From Diospyros lotus (lineage: Eukaryota; Streptophyta; Magnoliopsida; Ericales; Ebenaceae): a stretch of DNA of 64,000 nucleotides. A model generated the notes under the pieces. The model saw nothing but the letters and a program-made list of their open reading frames with translations. It was not told the DNA's origin and ran no database searches. Positions 23,694-36,960 of the stretch are shown here, one piece after another. Position numbers and translations under genes: made by a program. The stretch is taken from positions 34,222,670 through 34,286,669 of the forward strand of contig NC_068344.1 in the NCBI RefSeq assembly GCF_014633365.1, written 5' to 3'. Every line of letters starts with the position of its first letter. The first letter of the stretch is position 1.

Positions 23694-26600
23694 ATGGGGG
23701 CAGAGAACGCCTCGAACTCGAGCTCCGAGCCCCGTGGTGGGGACACTGAATTCCAGACTCAAGTTGTGTTGAATGTCTACGACCTCACGCCCGCCAACAA
23801 TTACACCTCTTGGATCGGATTCGGGATCTTTCATTCCGGTATTGAAGGTGAGAAAATTTTCGGTCCAAGCCAAATTTGGCTTGGTTTTAGCCCTATTCCC
23901 GTGACAATACGAATTGTTTTTCTTCTTTGCAAAGTTTTTTGGTTTGTCAGTTTTATGTGGTTTCTTAATCTTGAATTTGGTTCGATCATTGGAAATGCGA
24001 GAGATTATCTGGGATTTTGATTATGGGGGCTGCCGTATAATTAGTTTGCCTAACAAGATTATAAATGGGATTTACTTTGATTTACCTTCGTATTGAAGGA
24101 TATCTGGAGCATTGCCTGCAAAACAGGGCTGATAGGATTTTTGTGATTCTTCTCAGTTAAATCTGTGAATTGAAGGTTTTTGCAGTCTGGATGATTTGGA
24201 TGCAGTCGACTTGTTAAAATGGTCTGTGATGATGATTGATAGCGAATATGCCTTTTTCATATAAATATGCTATAGGTTGAGGCACATGGGTCTGTCTGAA
24301 AATGATTGATCGTTTTTTGTTTTAGTTTTTGATTACTTATGTTTCACTCTTCTTTATTAAATGAATGCAAGATAGAAAATTAAAAGTATATAGTATTTCG
24401 TAGTTATGAAACTCCCCACTTTCCCTCTCTTATGATGGGAATTGTTAAAGATATTGTGGAAAATATTGGAATAATGCTACTTTTATATGTTTAGCTTCAT
24501 GTTTGCTTTAGATAAATTGCTGCAAAATTGATTGAATCAGTGAATAGCTAAATCCCCTAGTGACACATTTGACATTTTGAAGTAGTGACAATATCAATGT
24601 GTTAACATTAAATGGTGCACACCTTGCAGATTTTCTCTCCTTACCTTTCTCTCACACTGTTCTGTTTTTATATTTCTGTTGTGATAATTTTCTCACATGC
24701 GAATATAGAAACAACAAAAAGGAGGGATATGAAAAAACTTAACATCTGTACTGTTGGGTTACTATCTCTCTCTCTCGCGTGCGCGCCTGCGTAAATTGGA
24801 CTGATGAAAAATGATGGTTGCAAAGACATATAGAGATGCTGGTGTGCTATGTCAAAACTGTAGTTGTTGTAGGTTTGGAGTATGGCGGAGGCATCTTTAA
24901 CCACCACTTGAAATATTGACCCCATCAAGTTGATAAATTTATACATAATTTAGTTTGTAATTAAGGTAATTTCAAGGCAGACTTTTGACCAAATAAAATT
25001 GGGACACAGATTCAAAATTAAAATGGCACAAAATGGAGCTCTCCCTTTGTAAATAATCTTTACTGGATCATCCGTGTGAATAATCATAAGATTAATTAAG
25101 CTCTTCTATCCCTGTAATGTGAAGAATCATAAGATTAATAGTTTAATACTGCATTTAGTTGTTTACCATCTAACATATAGCACCCTGTTTTTCTCAGTCC
25201 ATGGTATGGAATATGGATTTGGAGCGCACGACTTCCCCATTAGTGGAGTATTTGAAGTGGAGCCTAAAAATTGCCCAGGTTTTATTTTCAGATGTTCCAT
25301 CCCACTGGGTCTTGTAAATATGCCTCCCGCTGAATTTCGGGCATTTCTTGAGCGTATGGCTTCTGATTATCATGGGAACACGTACCACCTCATCTCCAAG
25401 AATTGCAACCATTTTACAGATGACATTGCGTGGAGACTTACTGGCAAACATATCCCTGGTTGGGTGAATCGGCTTGCCCGGCTGGGTATGTTCAATTTTG
25501 ATCACAAGATAATTTTTCTCTAGGCCTGCTTTATGCAGTCTTTATTTCTTGTGTTCAATGCACCCGTGCATTAGTATGCATGTTTGCACTTGGCCGTAGT
25601 CCTTGAATTCATAATTACAAATATGCTTTTAGCGTTTCTTTTTATCTATTTAGGACTTCTGTCCAAGTCAGAGTATCTGTCAAGGTTTTGCTTATTTATT
25701 TTTTGGTCAGAATATTGTTGTTCAAAGACGATCTAAATTTAGGACTTCTACAGCACTTTGGCTGACCGTACAAATGAAAACTACTCCACTTATTAGAAAA
25801 AATAACTAAATAAATGAACATGATTCCATTAAGCCTTCATTCTCATGCAAACTATGAAGTTTCCTTTTGTGTCAGGTGTGTTTGGCAGTATCAGATATGG
25901 ATGCTCTTTTGACACATCAAAGTACATATTTTCTCTTTACCTGGCATGTCCAATGGGTTCTTGTAGAAATTAATTCTACTTAAGTTAGAAGTTTGGATGT
26001 TTACTCTTTTATTTATTTGTTCATTATTATTTACATTCTTAATGAATACCGTATCTTGATTGACACTTTTGAAGCTTGCAATGGCGTATCAAATAATCTT
26101 CTTAGACTTGTGACAATATCTCTTTTTTATGGATGGCTTATTAACTAGTCAATTTACATGGTTTTCAGAGTGTTGCTTTTTCCAATGATCTTCGAGAATA
26201 TTGATTGAATAGTATTTTTCATGTTTATCTAGTGGTCCTAATATTTTGGTTGTTTGTGGATATATTTCCAGGTTGCCCAATAATGTATAAATATTTCCCT
26301 TAACCCTGCCATGCCCTTTTCCATACTGTTTCTGTTTATATCTGGGCTGATGAGTGGACTTCTTTTTTAGTAAAAGTTGAGTGGACTTTGTTTTTTAATT
26401 CCTTTCATCCTCCACTCTATTGCGGGGTGCATGTGCGAATTGTATCTAGTCATCAACTTTTTTTTGTCATGCAGAACTTTTTTGGTGAAAGATGTGCTAG
26501 GCTTAGCAGTCATCATCATCATCAACTACTGCACTTTATCCTAAGCAAGTTCGGATCAGTGGCCTGGCATTCATAATGTCAATTAACTTCTAAAAATCAC

Positions 26601-27147
26601 ATTGATAACACAAAATTGAAGCTAATTCATTTCCTAGAAATATATTAAGATCTGGCTTGTCTGCAGTGGATACATTGTCATACCAACATTCTAATGTTTT
26701 ACATCCATGGCTGAAGTATGTTAATTTTAGTAATACTCCATGAAAATCCACTTCCATTTTCAGTGTCATTTTTACATATTCTTGAATTCATAAAACATGA
26801 CAAGAAATGTAAAAATATGTTATTTTGCCCCAAATTACAGGTGCTCTATGCAGCTGTCTGCTCCCTGAAAGTCTTCAAGTCACTACTGTTAAACAGTTGC
26901 CGGAGTACCATGCACACCCAGGTTTGTTGTCGCAATCCCCCCCTCCTTTTCCTTCATATATCTGTCTCAAGAAATGATCAGGCAGCTCTCTAATTTCTTC
27001 TTTTCCGATTCAGACGATGACGGGGTTGAGTGTTTGTCGGTCACCACGCACGAGCAGACAGAAAGTGACGATGATCAAGATAAGCTCTTGGCGTCACTGT
27101 CAACCTGTGGCTCAGATGTTGCTTTCATTAAGGAGGTCCAAAGGTGA
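23694..27147 (+). CDS. DeSI-like (PPPDE) deSUMOylating/deubiquitinating peptidase
   Basis: Four coding exons, 23694-23847, 25198-25485, 26841-26921 and 27014-27147, join at good GT-AG sites in phase and give 218 residues. The papain-like PPPDE fold is seen in order: VVLNVYDLTPAN, then the catalytic-histidine block GIFHSGIEV, then MEYGFGAHDFP, then the catalytic-cysteine block LISKNCNHFTDDI, then HIPGWVNRLARLG. Such proteins cleave isopeptide bonds to SUMO or ubiquitin and act in cytosol and nucleus. The C-terminal tail (exons 3-4) is Asp/Ser/Glu-rich, as is usual for plant members of the At4g17486 type (about 200-260 residues). The start is the first ATG after a GA-rich leader (23510-23690). 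Both catalytic residues are present and the frame is open throughout, so the gene looks functional. Intron 1 is 1.35 kb and intron 2 is 1.36 kb. Confidence 0.93.
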
Positions 27148-28458
27148 AGTTAATCAAGCTTAAGCTCAAGCTCGTATGAAAGACGGGGAAGGTGGAAGAG
27201 AGGATTCTTTGTTTACTGTTCCATGTTTTCGCATCTTAGGCAGCTTTAGAATTATTTGCTTCAACATTTTCGTAGGAAAATTCCCAGCCACCGTCCCTCG
27301 TCGCCTGTATGTGTGGTTGTTTGCTTGATTTCCTGTAATTCCCTCTCTTTCTTTTTCCAAATTTTTGCTCTTCCTTTCATTAAGTTCCTGAACCTGGATA
27401 TAGAAGGAAGTGGATTGTATTGTAATCCATTTGTACAAAATCTTTGTATTGGTCTCTGAGCAATTGGTACTGACATCCCCCATTAGTTGAATCTTGCAAA
27501 ATCCTAAGCTCCAAAAATGTATAAGCTTTTCCTCTAAATTTCAGAGTTGGATTTTGAAGACTCTAGTCCCATCTGATGTTTTCTTTGATGGTAGAATTGG
27601 AAATTGAGGGAGAAATAACAATAATTGAGGGGTGGATAGAGCGAAATTAGGGAGATTGACAGAAAATAGAGGAAAAATCAGGAGAAGGGGGAGAAATCTG
27701 GCAAGATTGAGGGGAAAATTGGAGAAAATGATAGGGGAAAGGAAGATAATTTAATAAATTATTGATAACTTGTAACATTGATATTCCAACCATGAGGGTT
27801 ATCGTTGTACATATAAGCAACCTATAATTTTATAGAGCAGTTATTAATCCTCCACTATTAGTAATTGTTTCTTAACCACTCCATTACTTTTTTGACTATT
27901 CCATAACTGTAATTTTTAGAACATAATTGTAAATAATTATTAAATAAATATATATGATAACTTAAAATAAAAATAAAAAAATATCTTCTTAATTCTTGTG
28001 GTCTTGACGCATTTGCTTATTATAATCTCAACTCAAGGTAACAATGTTTATTGGGATTATCGTGATTTTCTTGTTTTTTTTTTCTTTTTATGAAAAAAAG
28101 TGGTAGAAAGTTGATTCAAGATCATCTTTGGACTAGGAATTGTAGATAGATTTGGAAAGAGTAGGGAAATGGTCTTGAGAGCATGGGAATTGGGAACTTC
28201 ATTGGCATAACGAACCATATAGCACTAAACAAGGAATTTTGTGTGCATGGTATAGAATTGAAATTCAATTTCTATCTTTGGCACAGTCCTGTATGTAAAG
28301 AGTTTAGTGGGAAGCTGCTCAACTATGAACACAACCACCAAAGTTCACCCTCCAAGAAGTTCCAGAGTTGTTACAAGCAGGGCCTGTGCTCTTCCATATT
28401 TTAAGGTCATCAAATTTGGTTATTAGATAATGCTTTGCTCCCAAATGTTCAATTCAAA

Positions 28459-28839
28459 GGGTGCTTGACTGAGCGGTTTAATCGTTTATAAGTTATTAGT
28501 GAAATTTAAATATTGTATAAATTATATATTTGTTAAAAATTAAAAAAATTAAATGCTGTCGAACTTAAACGCTATTTGACAGAATTTTAAAAAAGTTCCT
28601 TCAATTTTTTTCAAAATATTGTCCATAACTTATTTAGTTGACAAAGTATTTTATAATTTTACTCTCCAATGATTATTATATTTCTAACTTTAAACATTAC
28701 AAAATTCTATTTGCCCTCCCTCCATCTCCTTTTCATCGCTGCCTTCTTCCATCTCCTCCATTGCAGCCATCGCCTCCAACCCCATCCCCATCGCTGTCGC
28801 TTCCATCGCCGCCTCCTCCATCTCCTTCAATCGCCCATC
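28459..28839. mobile_element. 381 bp insertion flanked by a 19 bp direct repeat
   Basis: The sequence CCCAAATGTTCAATTCAAA occurs at 28440-28458 and again at 28840-28858. Between the copies lies an AT-rich segment with a C/T-rich right end (CATCGCC repeats), beginning GGGTGCTTGACTGAGCGG. The long duplication suggests target-primed retroposition, but no poly(A) or poly(T) end is visible. A recombination-derived duplication is the alternative. Confidence 0.5.
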
Positions 28840-29450
28840 CCCAAATGTTCAATTCAAACACCCAAGCAATGTCAAGATGGTGCTTTTCTTTCTTAGGTGC
28901 ATGGTCAAAAGAAAGCTGAAGGAAGCATATTTGGACATGCCTACAATGAACTTTTCATGAATCCCAAGTTCAAATTTTCTACCGTTGCCATTTACTTAAC
29001 GGGACAAATTGGGACACAAAAGAACTTAGTTAATCATCCAGACTTGGTTCTTCACTAAAATGGAAAAAAAAAATGACTGGCGCATGAAGCTCTTGCTTTA
29101 TGAGAGTAGTATTTATACACAGCCTCCTTCATCTTTTTCGCAAGGCAGATTTCGCAACTTAAATCTGTAACCTTTAAGTCACAAAGGAGCAACTTTACAG
29201 TTGCTATAAAGATTAATAGAGAAATTTTTTTTTGCTATTATACCAGTGAGATACCCCGAGTCCGAAGCACACTGAGCAGGCCACACTTGGTTGGGGTTCC
29301 AAAAGCTATTTTCTGGTTCCAGAACTAGTGAATTGATTCAGGAACTATCCCCAAAAACTATGTTTCCAGTAGTTCCAAAAATCAATAATTATGGTATCTC
29401 AATATTTACAATGTTGTTGGAAGCAAAAGACAATGGAACAAGAGGAGGGA

Positions 29451-29470
29451 GGGGGGGGGGGGGGGGGGGG
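29451..29470. repeat. Poly(G) tract (20 nt)
   Basis: An uninterrupted run of G follows a purine-rich GAGGAGGGA lead-in. Confidence 0.95.
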
Positions 29471-29898
29471 TGTAAAAGAACAGTTGAATTATAACCAAAT
29501 GGATTCTACCTTCCAACATTCAAAAATCTAGCACGTGTGTCACATGTATCTCAACTAAACTTCTCCACCAACTCAACCAGCATACTACATACACACATGG
29601 TAAGCTAATTTAGCAAACTTGGTCATTCAGAAATAATATATCACACACAATAATGCTAATTTAAGTATTCAGATTGACTACTCTTGTTCATATTAAAACA
29701 CGACCATAAAAGTTCATAGCTCCATCAGACAGAGGCACATATCCCAGCACTCCAAATCCAAACATAAAAGGGTAAAAAAGAATTGAGCAGTGAAATGTCA
29801 ATGTGCCATGCATCTTGCATCACTACTGGCTTTAAGGTGTTATCCTCTTCAATAATTTCCCCACTAATTATTATTCTAGGTTCCAATGTTTTGGCAAA

Positions 29899-32800
29899 TT
29901 ATGAATGCTCCCCCAGACCAAGCTTTGATGTCAGCCAAGAGCACAACTCTTCCATTTCTTCAGGAATTGTGTAATGACCAAGCCTGCAAAGTTTGAATGC
30001 AGCTTTGAAAGCTCTTCTAAAATTTACGAAAGGAATGAAAATTTTAGAGGCAAATATGAAATCACGTACCCACGATACTCTCTGAATGTCACATCTTGGA
30101 ATCCAGATGAAGTTAAGACCTGTGAGGATTTCTGACCAAATTTGAAAGGAACTACATCATCACCTGCATCAGTTTGTGCCAAATTTAATACTGCATGGTT
30201 TCAGTTTATACCATTATGAGCCAAGAAACACTTGCCAAAAAGCTTTGACAAAGACCTAGGTACCTTGTATAATCAAGCCTACTCTAATATTCACCAGAAA
30301 ACAAGATAGTTAACTTGAAAAGTAGACCTATTCATACTTTATTTGATAGGATGTAATGTTTCTATAAAGAGAATGAATAAAGAAACAACACAGTCCCAAT
30401 TGCCAGGCACCGCCTTTTGAGTTATTCTAGCTTCTTGATTCATTTCCATTCCTTCCAAGTGCTAAAATGTTATAAATCTGAGATTCAAACCAATTTGTCT
30501 GTCTAGGTGAAAGAGGTGTAGCAAAAAGTGCAGGGAATTTTAGTATCATATCATATGTAGCAAACCAGCTTGTCTGTCTATGAGCTCACACGCGTTTAAA
30601 ATCTGCAAGCAAACTATCAGAAAACTTGACGGGTAATATTATGGGACAATAAGACAAGACAGGCTGTGTACTGGTCTTCTGCACTTGTTAATAAGCTCAT
30701 CAAATCAGACTTTCTGTTAGGAAACTTGGTCAGCTATGCTTGACCATGGATGAATAATTGAGCACTTAAAGATCACACATGCACGCACTGATTTGAAGAC
30801 ATCAATATCAAGGAGATAATAAGGAATATGCAGTGAAGAACTAGAGAAGTCATGGGTCCACTAGTTAATCTCAATGAAGATACATGCTCAAATGTATCTA
30901 CAGGCAAACATTGATTGCACAAAATTTACTTGTAAGTGATTCATTAACACTCTAGATTTCATCCTCACCAACCTTATTCCCAACAGGTGAGGCATTAAAA
31001 CTCTAGATTTAAAATAATAAAAAAAAACAGAAAATACACAAATTATTGACAAGGTACAAAAAGTTAAAAAGGAAATGGGCTGGTGATATGCCGTGTGTGT
31101 GTGTGTGTTTATTGGGGTGGGGAAAGGGGAATGTCACCATTAAGTACATTTCTGGACACAGCAGGATGATAGTGAGGGAAAACCGAACAATTGTGGCGTG
31201 TTTGAAGTTGTTGTCAGCTTTTATTTGTTTTGTGTTAGTCTTCATTTTCTATTAAAAAAGTAGAAGCTGAATGTTATGTTTGATAATTTGCTGTTTTCCA
31301 AGATTTTCCAACTAAAAACTGAAAATAATATTTGAGAAAAATATTGTGTATTTTATTAGATGATTAAAAATATTTGATAGGGAATTTGTATTATGTATTT
31401 TCAGTCAATGGAGTATGGCTGGTTAGTGACCAAAGGTTGGGTTGATGAAGGAAGCATGTCTCAGTCATCAAAGGTTAGATTGATGGAAGGAGTGAATGAA
31501 AACAAAATATAAACAGAAAAAGGTTCAAATTGGCCCTCCAACTTTTTCAATCAGGTCAATTGACCCCAAAATTAAGTTTTGGGCCAAATAAACCCAAACC
31601 TTTTATTTACGAACCAAATAAACCCAATTTTTTCCTGGCTCCCACGCATTGCTCACCTTACGAAAAAAAATGAAAGAAAAGAAAAGCCCTAACTTCTCTC
31701 ATCTTCCACCCAAAACAAAAGCCCTAACTTATCTTATCTTCCACCCAAAATCAAAGATCACATAATCGATGGACTCACTAGTGAGATCGGCTTCAAGTGT
31801 TTCCACTACATTATGACGATGCCGGAATAGCAATCGGCCTAACTTCAACTACAAGGGGTGTGCTAGGTATTGTCATTGTGGTATGAAGGCACCAAAATGG
31901 GTATTTTGGAGTATCAGCAATCTAGACAAAAGATTCTACTCTTGTAAGGTATTTGTTTGCAAAAACATTATTGTTTTTCCTTTATTTTATAAAGGAGTTT
32001 AAAGGAAAAACAATTTTATGGCTTAGGGCAAACTTTTGACATCTTTAGAAAAAAGGTCAACTTCTTTAAAAATTCAGCAGACAGATTTTGCAACATATTA
32101 ACAGTTTCATGCAAAAGGTCAACTGTTTTATCAAACATGTCGAGAATTTTGAGAAATTTTCGATATGTTACAATGACGGTCAACATTTTTTGAACCTACA
32201 CAAAAATTACAAAGAGTGTGAAAATGCCATGTCGATAGTTCATAGGAACGGCTGACTGTTTTTGTTCTAAGGCTAAAAAGGGTCGACTCTTTTGACAAAG
32301 AGGTCGACAGTTTTTGCTTGATTCATCAGCCCATTTTCTAAGCCTCCTTACGCACTGCATTCAGGGCATGTAAGTCACGAATGGGAGCAGGCAAAAATTG
32401 GGTTTATTTGGCCCGTAAACAAAAGGTTTGGGTTTATTTGGCCCAAAACTTAATTTTGGGTTTAATTGACCTAATTGAAAAAGTTGGGGGGGGGGGGGGG
32501 GGGTGCGACTTGAACCTTTTTCCAAATATAAACACAGAAACACCATTTCAAAAAATGGAGTTGGAGAAGAAAGGAGTTTAAATTGCTTATAGGCAAGTTA
32601 TTGAGGACATGTATTATCAAGCAAAAACATGTGTTGGGAATTGTAGAGGAGAGATTGAAGCTTTCCCAATTACAATTGGAGTACATTGAAAACATGTGTT
32701 GGGATTTGTAGAGGAGATATTGAAGCTTTCCCAATTACAATTGGAGTACATCGAGAATCTGCATTAAGCTCTTACCTTTTTTCTCTTACCATGAACGAAC

Positions 32801-35800
32801 TCACAAAACACATCCAAGAAGTGCCTTGATGCATGTTAATCATAGATAATATTGTCTTGATGGATGAGACAAAAGAAAGTGTGACTAATATACTTGAATT
32901 ATGAATAAACACATTAGAATCCAAAGGTTTTAAATTAAGTAGGCTGAATCAAAACTAAAAATGTGAAATGGGAGAGTAACAAGTCAAAATTCATTAACAG
33001 GGAAAAACCGGGCAGTGGCCAGCAAAACATTGAAGAAATTAAGAGAAATGGTGGAACTGTGCCTCAGTAGCCAGAAAAAAGAATGGAAGAGACAACTGGT
33101 GGGAACTATACAGTCCAATTTGCTTGTTTATCAACAAAAACATTATGAAGAGAAATCATAAGCCTTCTTGCTTTCTTGGATAGCAAATGAGTGAGCCTGA
33201 AAAATGGTAAATAACATTTGTTACATCAGTTCATTGCCTCATTCATGCTGCAATAGCCATTCATAGTTCCTCAGTGCCATATACATGTCTATTCTTCAAT
33301 TAAGTGAACCATACACCTAAGCTATCAAATATATCTTACATTAATAAGACATGAAAGAGTAATGCAAATACCTTTGCCATGACAAAGTAAAACAGGCAAG
33401 GATGCAGCTCGCCCTGCAGCTTCAACTTTCCCTGCAATCTTGCTACTCAAGTCCCTAGTAAACAAAAAAGTAAAATTATTGTTACATGCATGAGATAGTG
33501 GAAAAAGAAATTAAATGTGGCACAAGGATGAGAACAAACTTTGAACATGGAAGCCAGCCGCTTAAACCAACAGCTGCACTTAAATTGGTTGTGTATGGGT
33601 TGCCATTTGTATATTTTTCGAGAGCAAAGCAAGTTGCAGAGTATAGGGCCGTCGCTGCACCCATACTGAAGCCTCCAACAGCAAGCTTAACTGTAATAGA
33701 GAATATAATAAATGATATTATACCAAGATCACACAACAGCATTGTCTTTAAACATTTCAGTTGTTTGTCAAGGCACTAGAAAGAAGTGAATCCTTGAGAG
33801 TAAACTCAACTTTAAGGTCAGCAAAAAAACTATAAATCAAGCACAAAAACAAAAAGGAACCAGTGTCAATGCATGAAGTCCTGGCATGAATAGCATACAA
33901 AATGTCAAAGCTTAATAAAAGAAGACTGAACTAACTTAAGTCTGAAGTTTTACATGATGGAATACCTCCAACTTCATGGAATTTCAATTTTATCTTTTTA
34001 ATATATCAGAAATTCAAGGCAAACCCACAAATGCACCATGAGAAACCTTACAGAACCAGTAGCAAAAGTAGTAACAGCAGCAACATTTCACTGTGCATTA
34101 CAGAAAATATTACCCACATAACTTTGCAATTGCTAATGAGTATAGATAAAGAAATTATAGAAATACAAAGAGTATTTGTTCTACAAAAAATTAAATGGGA
34201 CCAAAAAATGTCAAACTTAATGAGAAAAGGAAACTGAAAATAATTAACTAGATCCATGAAAATATCCAAGATCCAGTGTATCAGAGAAATAAAATTGATT
34301 TATGGTAGTGCTTAAAAAGGGATGAAGTTTTAAGGAATATTGTAGTTTCCCATGAGTCATAGATTACACCTGAACATTAGTAAGCAAGTCCTCACAAAAG
34401 GAGGATCATGTACAAGAATGCTGATGAACAGAACTTACTGTCAGCAGGCTCTGTTGATAACAGACTTGCAACATGTGCTGCTGATGCATCCAGACCGTCT
34501 AAATCATCTTGAGCAGTTTCCGAAAGGTCAGCTACATCAAACCCTGTTTTTGTTCGAATGTATCATGTTCATCACAAAATTATGAAGACCGTGAGGGATT
34601 TTCATTTTGGGTATAAAAGAAGAAGGAAAGGAGATATATTCTTATGTCATTAACTCTTCTTGCTTTTCCATCTTCTTTTTTTTTTTTGTATAGTTTTAAA
34701 ATCAGTTATTTCTTACCATAGCAACAATCACAAGTCTTAATCCCACTAGGTGGGGTTGGCCACATGAATTATAGATATTCAATCAGCTCTTAAATCAGGC
34801 TACTTCTTAAAAAAAAAAAAAATCAGATCACTTTAACAATAGAACAAATTTTGAAAGGTGATGCAGAAGGCTAAAGGTTTCCTGGAGTAAGTTAACTTAC
34901 AAGCAGTAGAAGGAAAACCACCAAACAAGGCTATCGGTTGAGAAGGAGCAGTTGGGCAGATCCATTTGATCTGCATGGCACCACATATGTTTGACCTAGA
35001 ATATATTAGAATTTTATTGACAAAAAGGAATATACATCTTTTCATCATAGATAGTGAAGCAAACCAATTTTTCATATCAGTGTGAGATACATGCAAAAGA
35101 ACTCAAGCTCTCCTTACATTTGGAAGAGGAAGCGTCTCCAAGAGTTGGGACCAGCTGCCAGGAGGGGGGAAGAAAAACACCATATGAGGTTTAAGCCATG
35201 ATTGTGATTTCTTACAAAATTTTGGCATAGATGAAACTCAAAGTAATTCATTGTTCTCCACACGCAACTGAATACAACCTTGATACTTGTTAGACAACAT
35301 AATAAATAAAAAATATTTTCTTTCCCCTTGGCATTTCAGTATATAATAAAGGCTTGGAATGCCATCGCTTAGCCAATAATGGTAACAACAATAATAAAGA
35401 ACAATCTAAGTGCTTGAAAAGCAGTTAAACTGAGTTTTTTGGTCCAATGCTAAAACATAAAAAGCAGAAAGAAACTTTAAAGGATATTCCAACTACAGAT
35501 GTACAGATAGAACATATTTCACAAAACTCAAATAATGAAAAATGCAGACCACTCAATTTGTCCTTGTCTCCATTTACACAAAACTCAAGAAAAGAATAGA
35601 AGGCCAATAAACGTATAAACTATTAAATCAAATGAAATGTTGTATCCACACATCTGGACTAAAAGCAATGGAAACGAGAAATATTAAAGCTACCTGGAAC
35701 CAGTATCACCAAGGCCGTGCAGCCAGACTATGGTGGCCTGGTGCCTGCCTTTAGGCTTGACCACATGGGTCCTCCCAAACTCAAAGGCCCTTCTAAAAGT

Positions 35801-36301
35801 TCTACCACCTGAAACAGAATAGATTCGGTTCTGAAACAAAACCAAGAATTAACAACATCACGAAGATACATTTGTGGTATACCCCAACATTTTTTTCAAG
35901 TGTTAAAAATGAAAGGAGATAGTAAATTGAAGGTCCATCCACTTTAACTAATAAATTCAGGAGAAGAGGAGAAGCAGATGAATTAAGATGTCAAATCTTG
36001 GTATATCACTTTGCAGCCAAAGACAATGAGAGGCATTTGGCAAGTGAACCGTATATAAACCATACTGCAATGGTTTAGCCAAGATATTCAATTAGGGAAG
36101 TAAAAAAACAAGAGAGACATTCAAAGTGGCATATCATTTTGCTTGAAAAAGATTGAAAATTTCCCCCTCTTTTCTTTTTTTCCTCTCTTCGGTGTTTCAT
36201 CTTGGTAACCAAAATATAATGCTGACTTATCAAACCACAGAATGCAGAGAGAGACCAGAAAGAAACTGACCAGAACTCACAGAAGGGCCACTGAGGCTCA
36301 T
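29899..36301 (-). CDS. Acyl-protein thioesterase (carboxylesterase, alpha/beta hydrolase)
   Basis: Nine coding exons: 36271-36301, 35694-35808, 35118-35154, 34901-34970, 34439-34543, 33540-33690, 33372-33454, 30070-30163 and 29899-29983. All junctions are GT-AG and in phase, giving 256 residues. The order is: N-terminus MSLSGPSVSSG; VVKPKGRHQATIVWLHGLGD (oxyanion region); IKWICPTAPSQPIALFGGFP; nucleophile elbow GGFSMGAATALY; catalytic Asp in GDDVVPFKFG; catalytic His in GLGHYTIPEEM. Plant relatives remove S-acyl (palmitoyl) groups from proteins or hydrolyse small esters. GFSMG, in place of the animal GFSQG, is usual in plants. Length and triad are intact. A 5'UTR intron is likely (leader donor at 36892/36891, acceptor before 36368). 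Intron 7 is 3.2 kb and holds a transposon. Confidence 0.94.
31769..31948 (+). pseudogene. GRF-type zinc-finger fragment captured in a Mutator-like element
   Basis: The frame from ATG at 31769 reads MDSLVRSASSVSTTL, then an in-frame TGA at 31814-31816, then continues through RYCHCGMKAPKWVFW and NLDKRFYSCK to a donor-like AAG|GTATTT at 31948/31949. The spacing C-x-C, W, then RFYSC is the GRF zinc-finger pattern (C-H-C-G...PVW...GRxFYGC) seen in plant nucleic-acid-linked and transposon-carried proteins. It is on the strand opposite to the host thioesterase. The stop and short length make a functional product unlikely. Confidence 0.7.
32486..32503. repeat. Poly(G) tract (18 nt) inside a transposon arm
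   Basis: The inverted partner arm at 31530-31545 has GGCCCTCCAAC in the matching place, so the run was probably not present when the element formed. Confidence 0.9.
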
Positions 36302-36368
36302 GTTTAACCCCTCAAACAAGAACTTCGAAAAGAGATGGATGAGCTAATCAGTGATCGCAAAAAAGTTC

Positions 36369-36891
36369 CTGCAATGAAAGTAAAAACGCAACTTGACATT
36401 AATAGTACATCCCAACTGGATGAAATCAACTTTCAACCAACACAGCTCCATTAAAACTATGCTTGATTTCACAAAAGTCAATTGAAAGCACAACGTACTG
36501 ATTACATTAAAAAAATAAATACATAAACCCCCAACAAGAAAAAATAGGGGGAAAAAGCCCTGGTTGACTTGCTAATATATATACCCATCTGGGTGCTAAC
36601 ACCAATCATGTACCAACACCGACCAATCTAGCCCGATTTGATTGAAAAAAAAAGGCTAAAATGCCAAAAGGAGCTCAAAATTAATAACAAAACATGAGTA
36701 ATTAACAAGAATTTTTCCAATAAATCGTCAATCCATAGCTCCAATTACAGCCATTTCGCAAAAAAGATCTGAGAAACGTGCGGTTCACATACATAAATCT
36801 TGGGTGCGCGAGAAGATCTAAAGAAAATGAAGGAAAGAAGAGATTGAAGGACACGGGATAGGCATGAAATTACACAAACCTGAGCTGATCA
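36369..36891 (-). other. Probable 5'UTR intron of the thioesterase gene
   Basis: On the minus strand the donor AGCTCAG|GTTTGT at 36892/36891 and the acceptor CATTGCAG before 36368 fit a leader intron. The upstream leader runs to about 36960 through a CT-rich stretch, with transcription likely starting near there. Confidence 0.6.
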
Positions 36892-36960
36892 GAAACAGGA
36901 ACACAAATCGGAGACCCCAAGGTGAACGTTAGAACACCTCCCCCTTCTCCGTCTCTCTCT

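Larger units (their letters stand above)
27148..29700. other. Intergenic between the DeSI and thioesterase genes
   Basis: The first ~330 bp look like the 3'UTR of the DeSI gene. The rest is AT-rich with the insertion at 28459-28839 and a 20 nt poly(G) run at 29451-29470. No coding region is supported. Confidence 0.5.
31516..32523. mobile_element. Pack-MULE-like element with >110 bp inverted repeats
   Basis: Direct repeats AAATATAAACA at 31505-31515 and 32524-32534 flank it. The left arm (31516-31634) and right arm (32390-32523) are inverted copies, both containing CCAAATAAACCCAAACC-type blocks twice. The arms differ mainly by an 18 nt poly(G/C) run in the right arm. The interior carries a GRF zinc-finger-like gene fragment. 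Long inverted repeats plus an 11 bp duplication fit a Mutator-like element that captured host sequence. It sits in intron 7 of the thioesterase gene. Confidence 0.85.
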
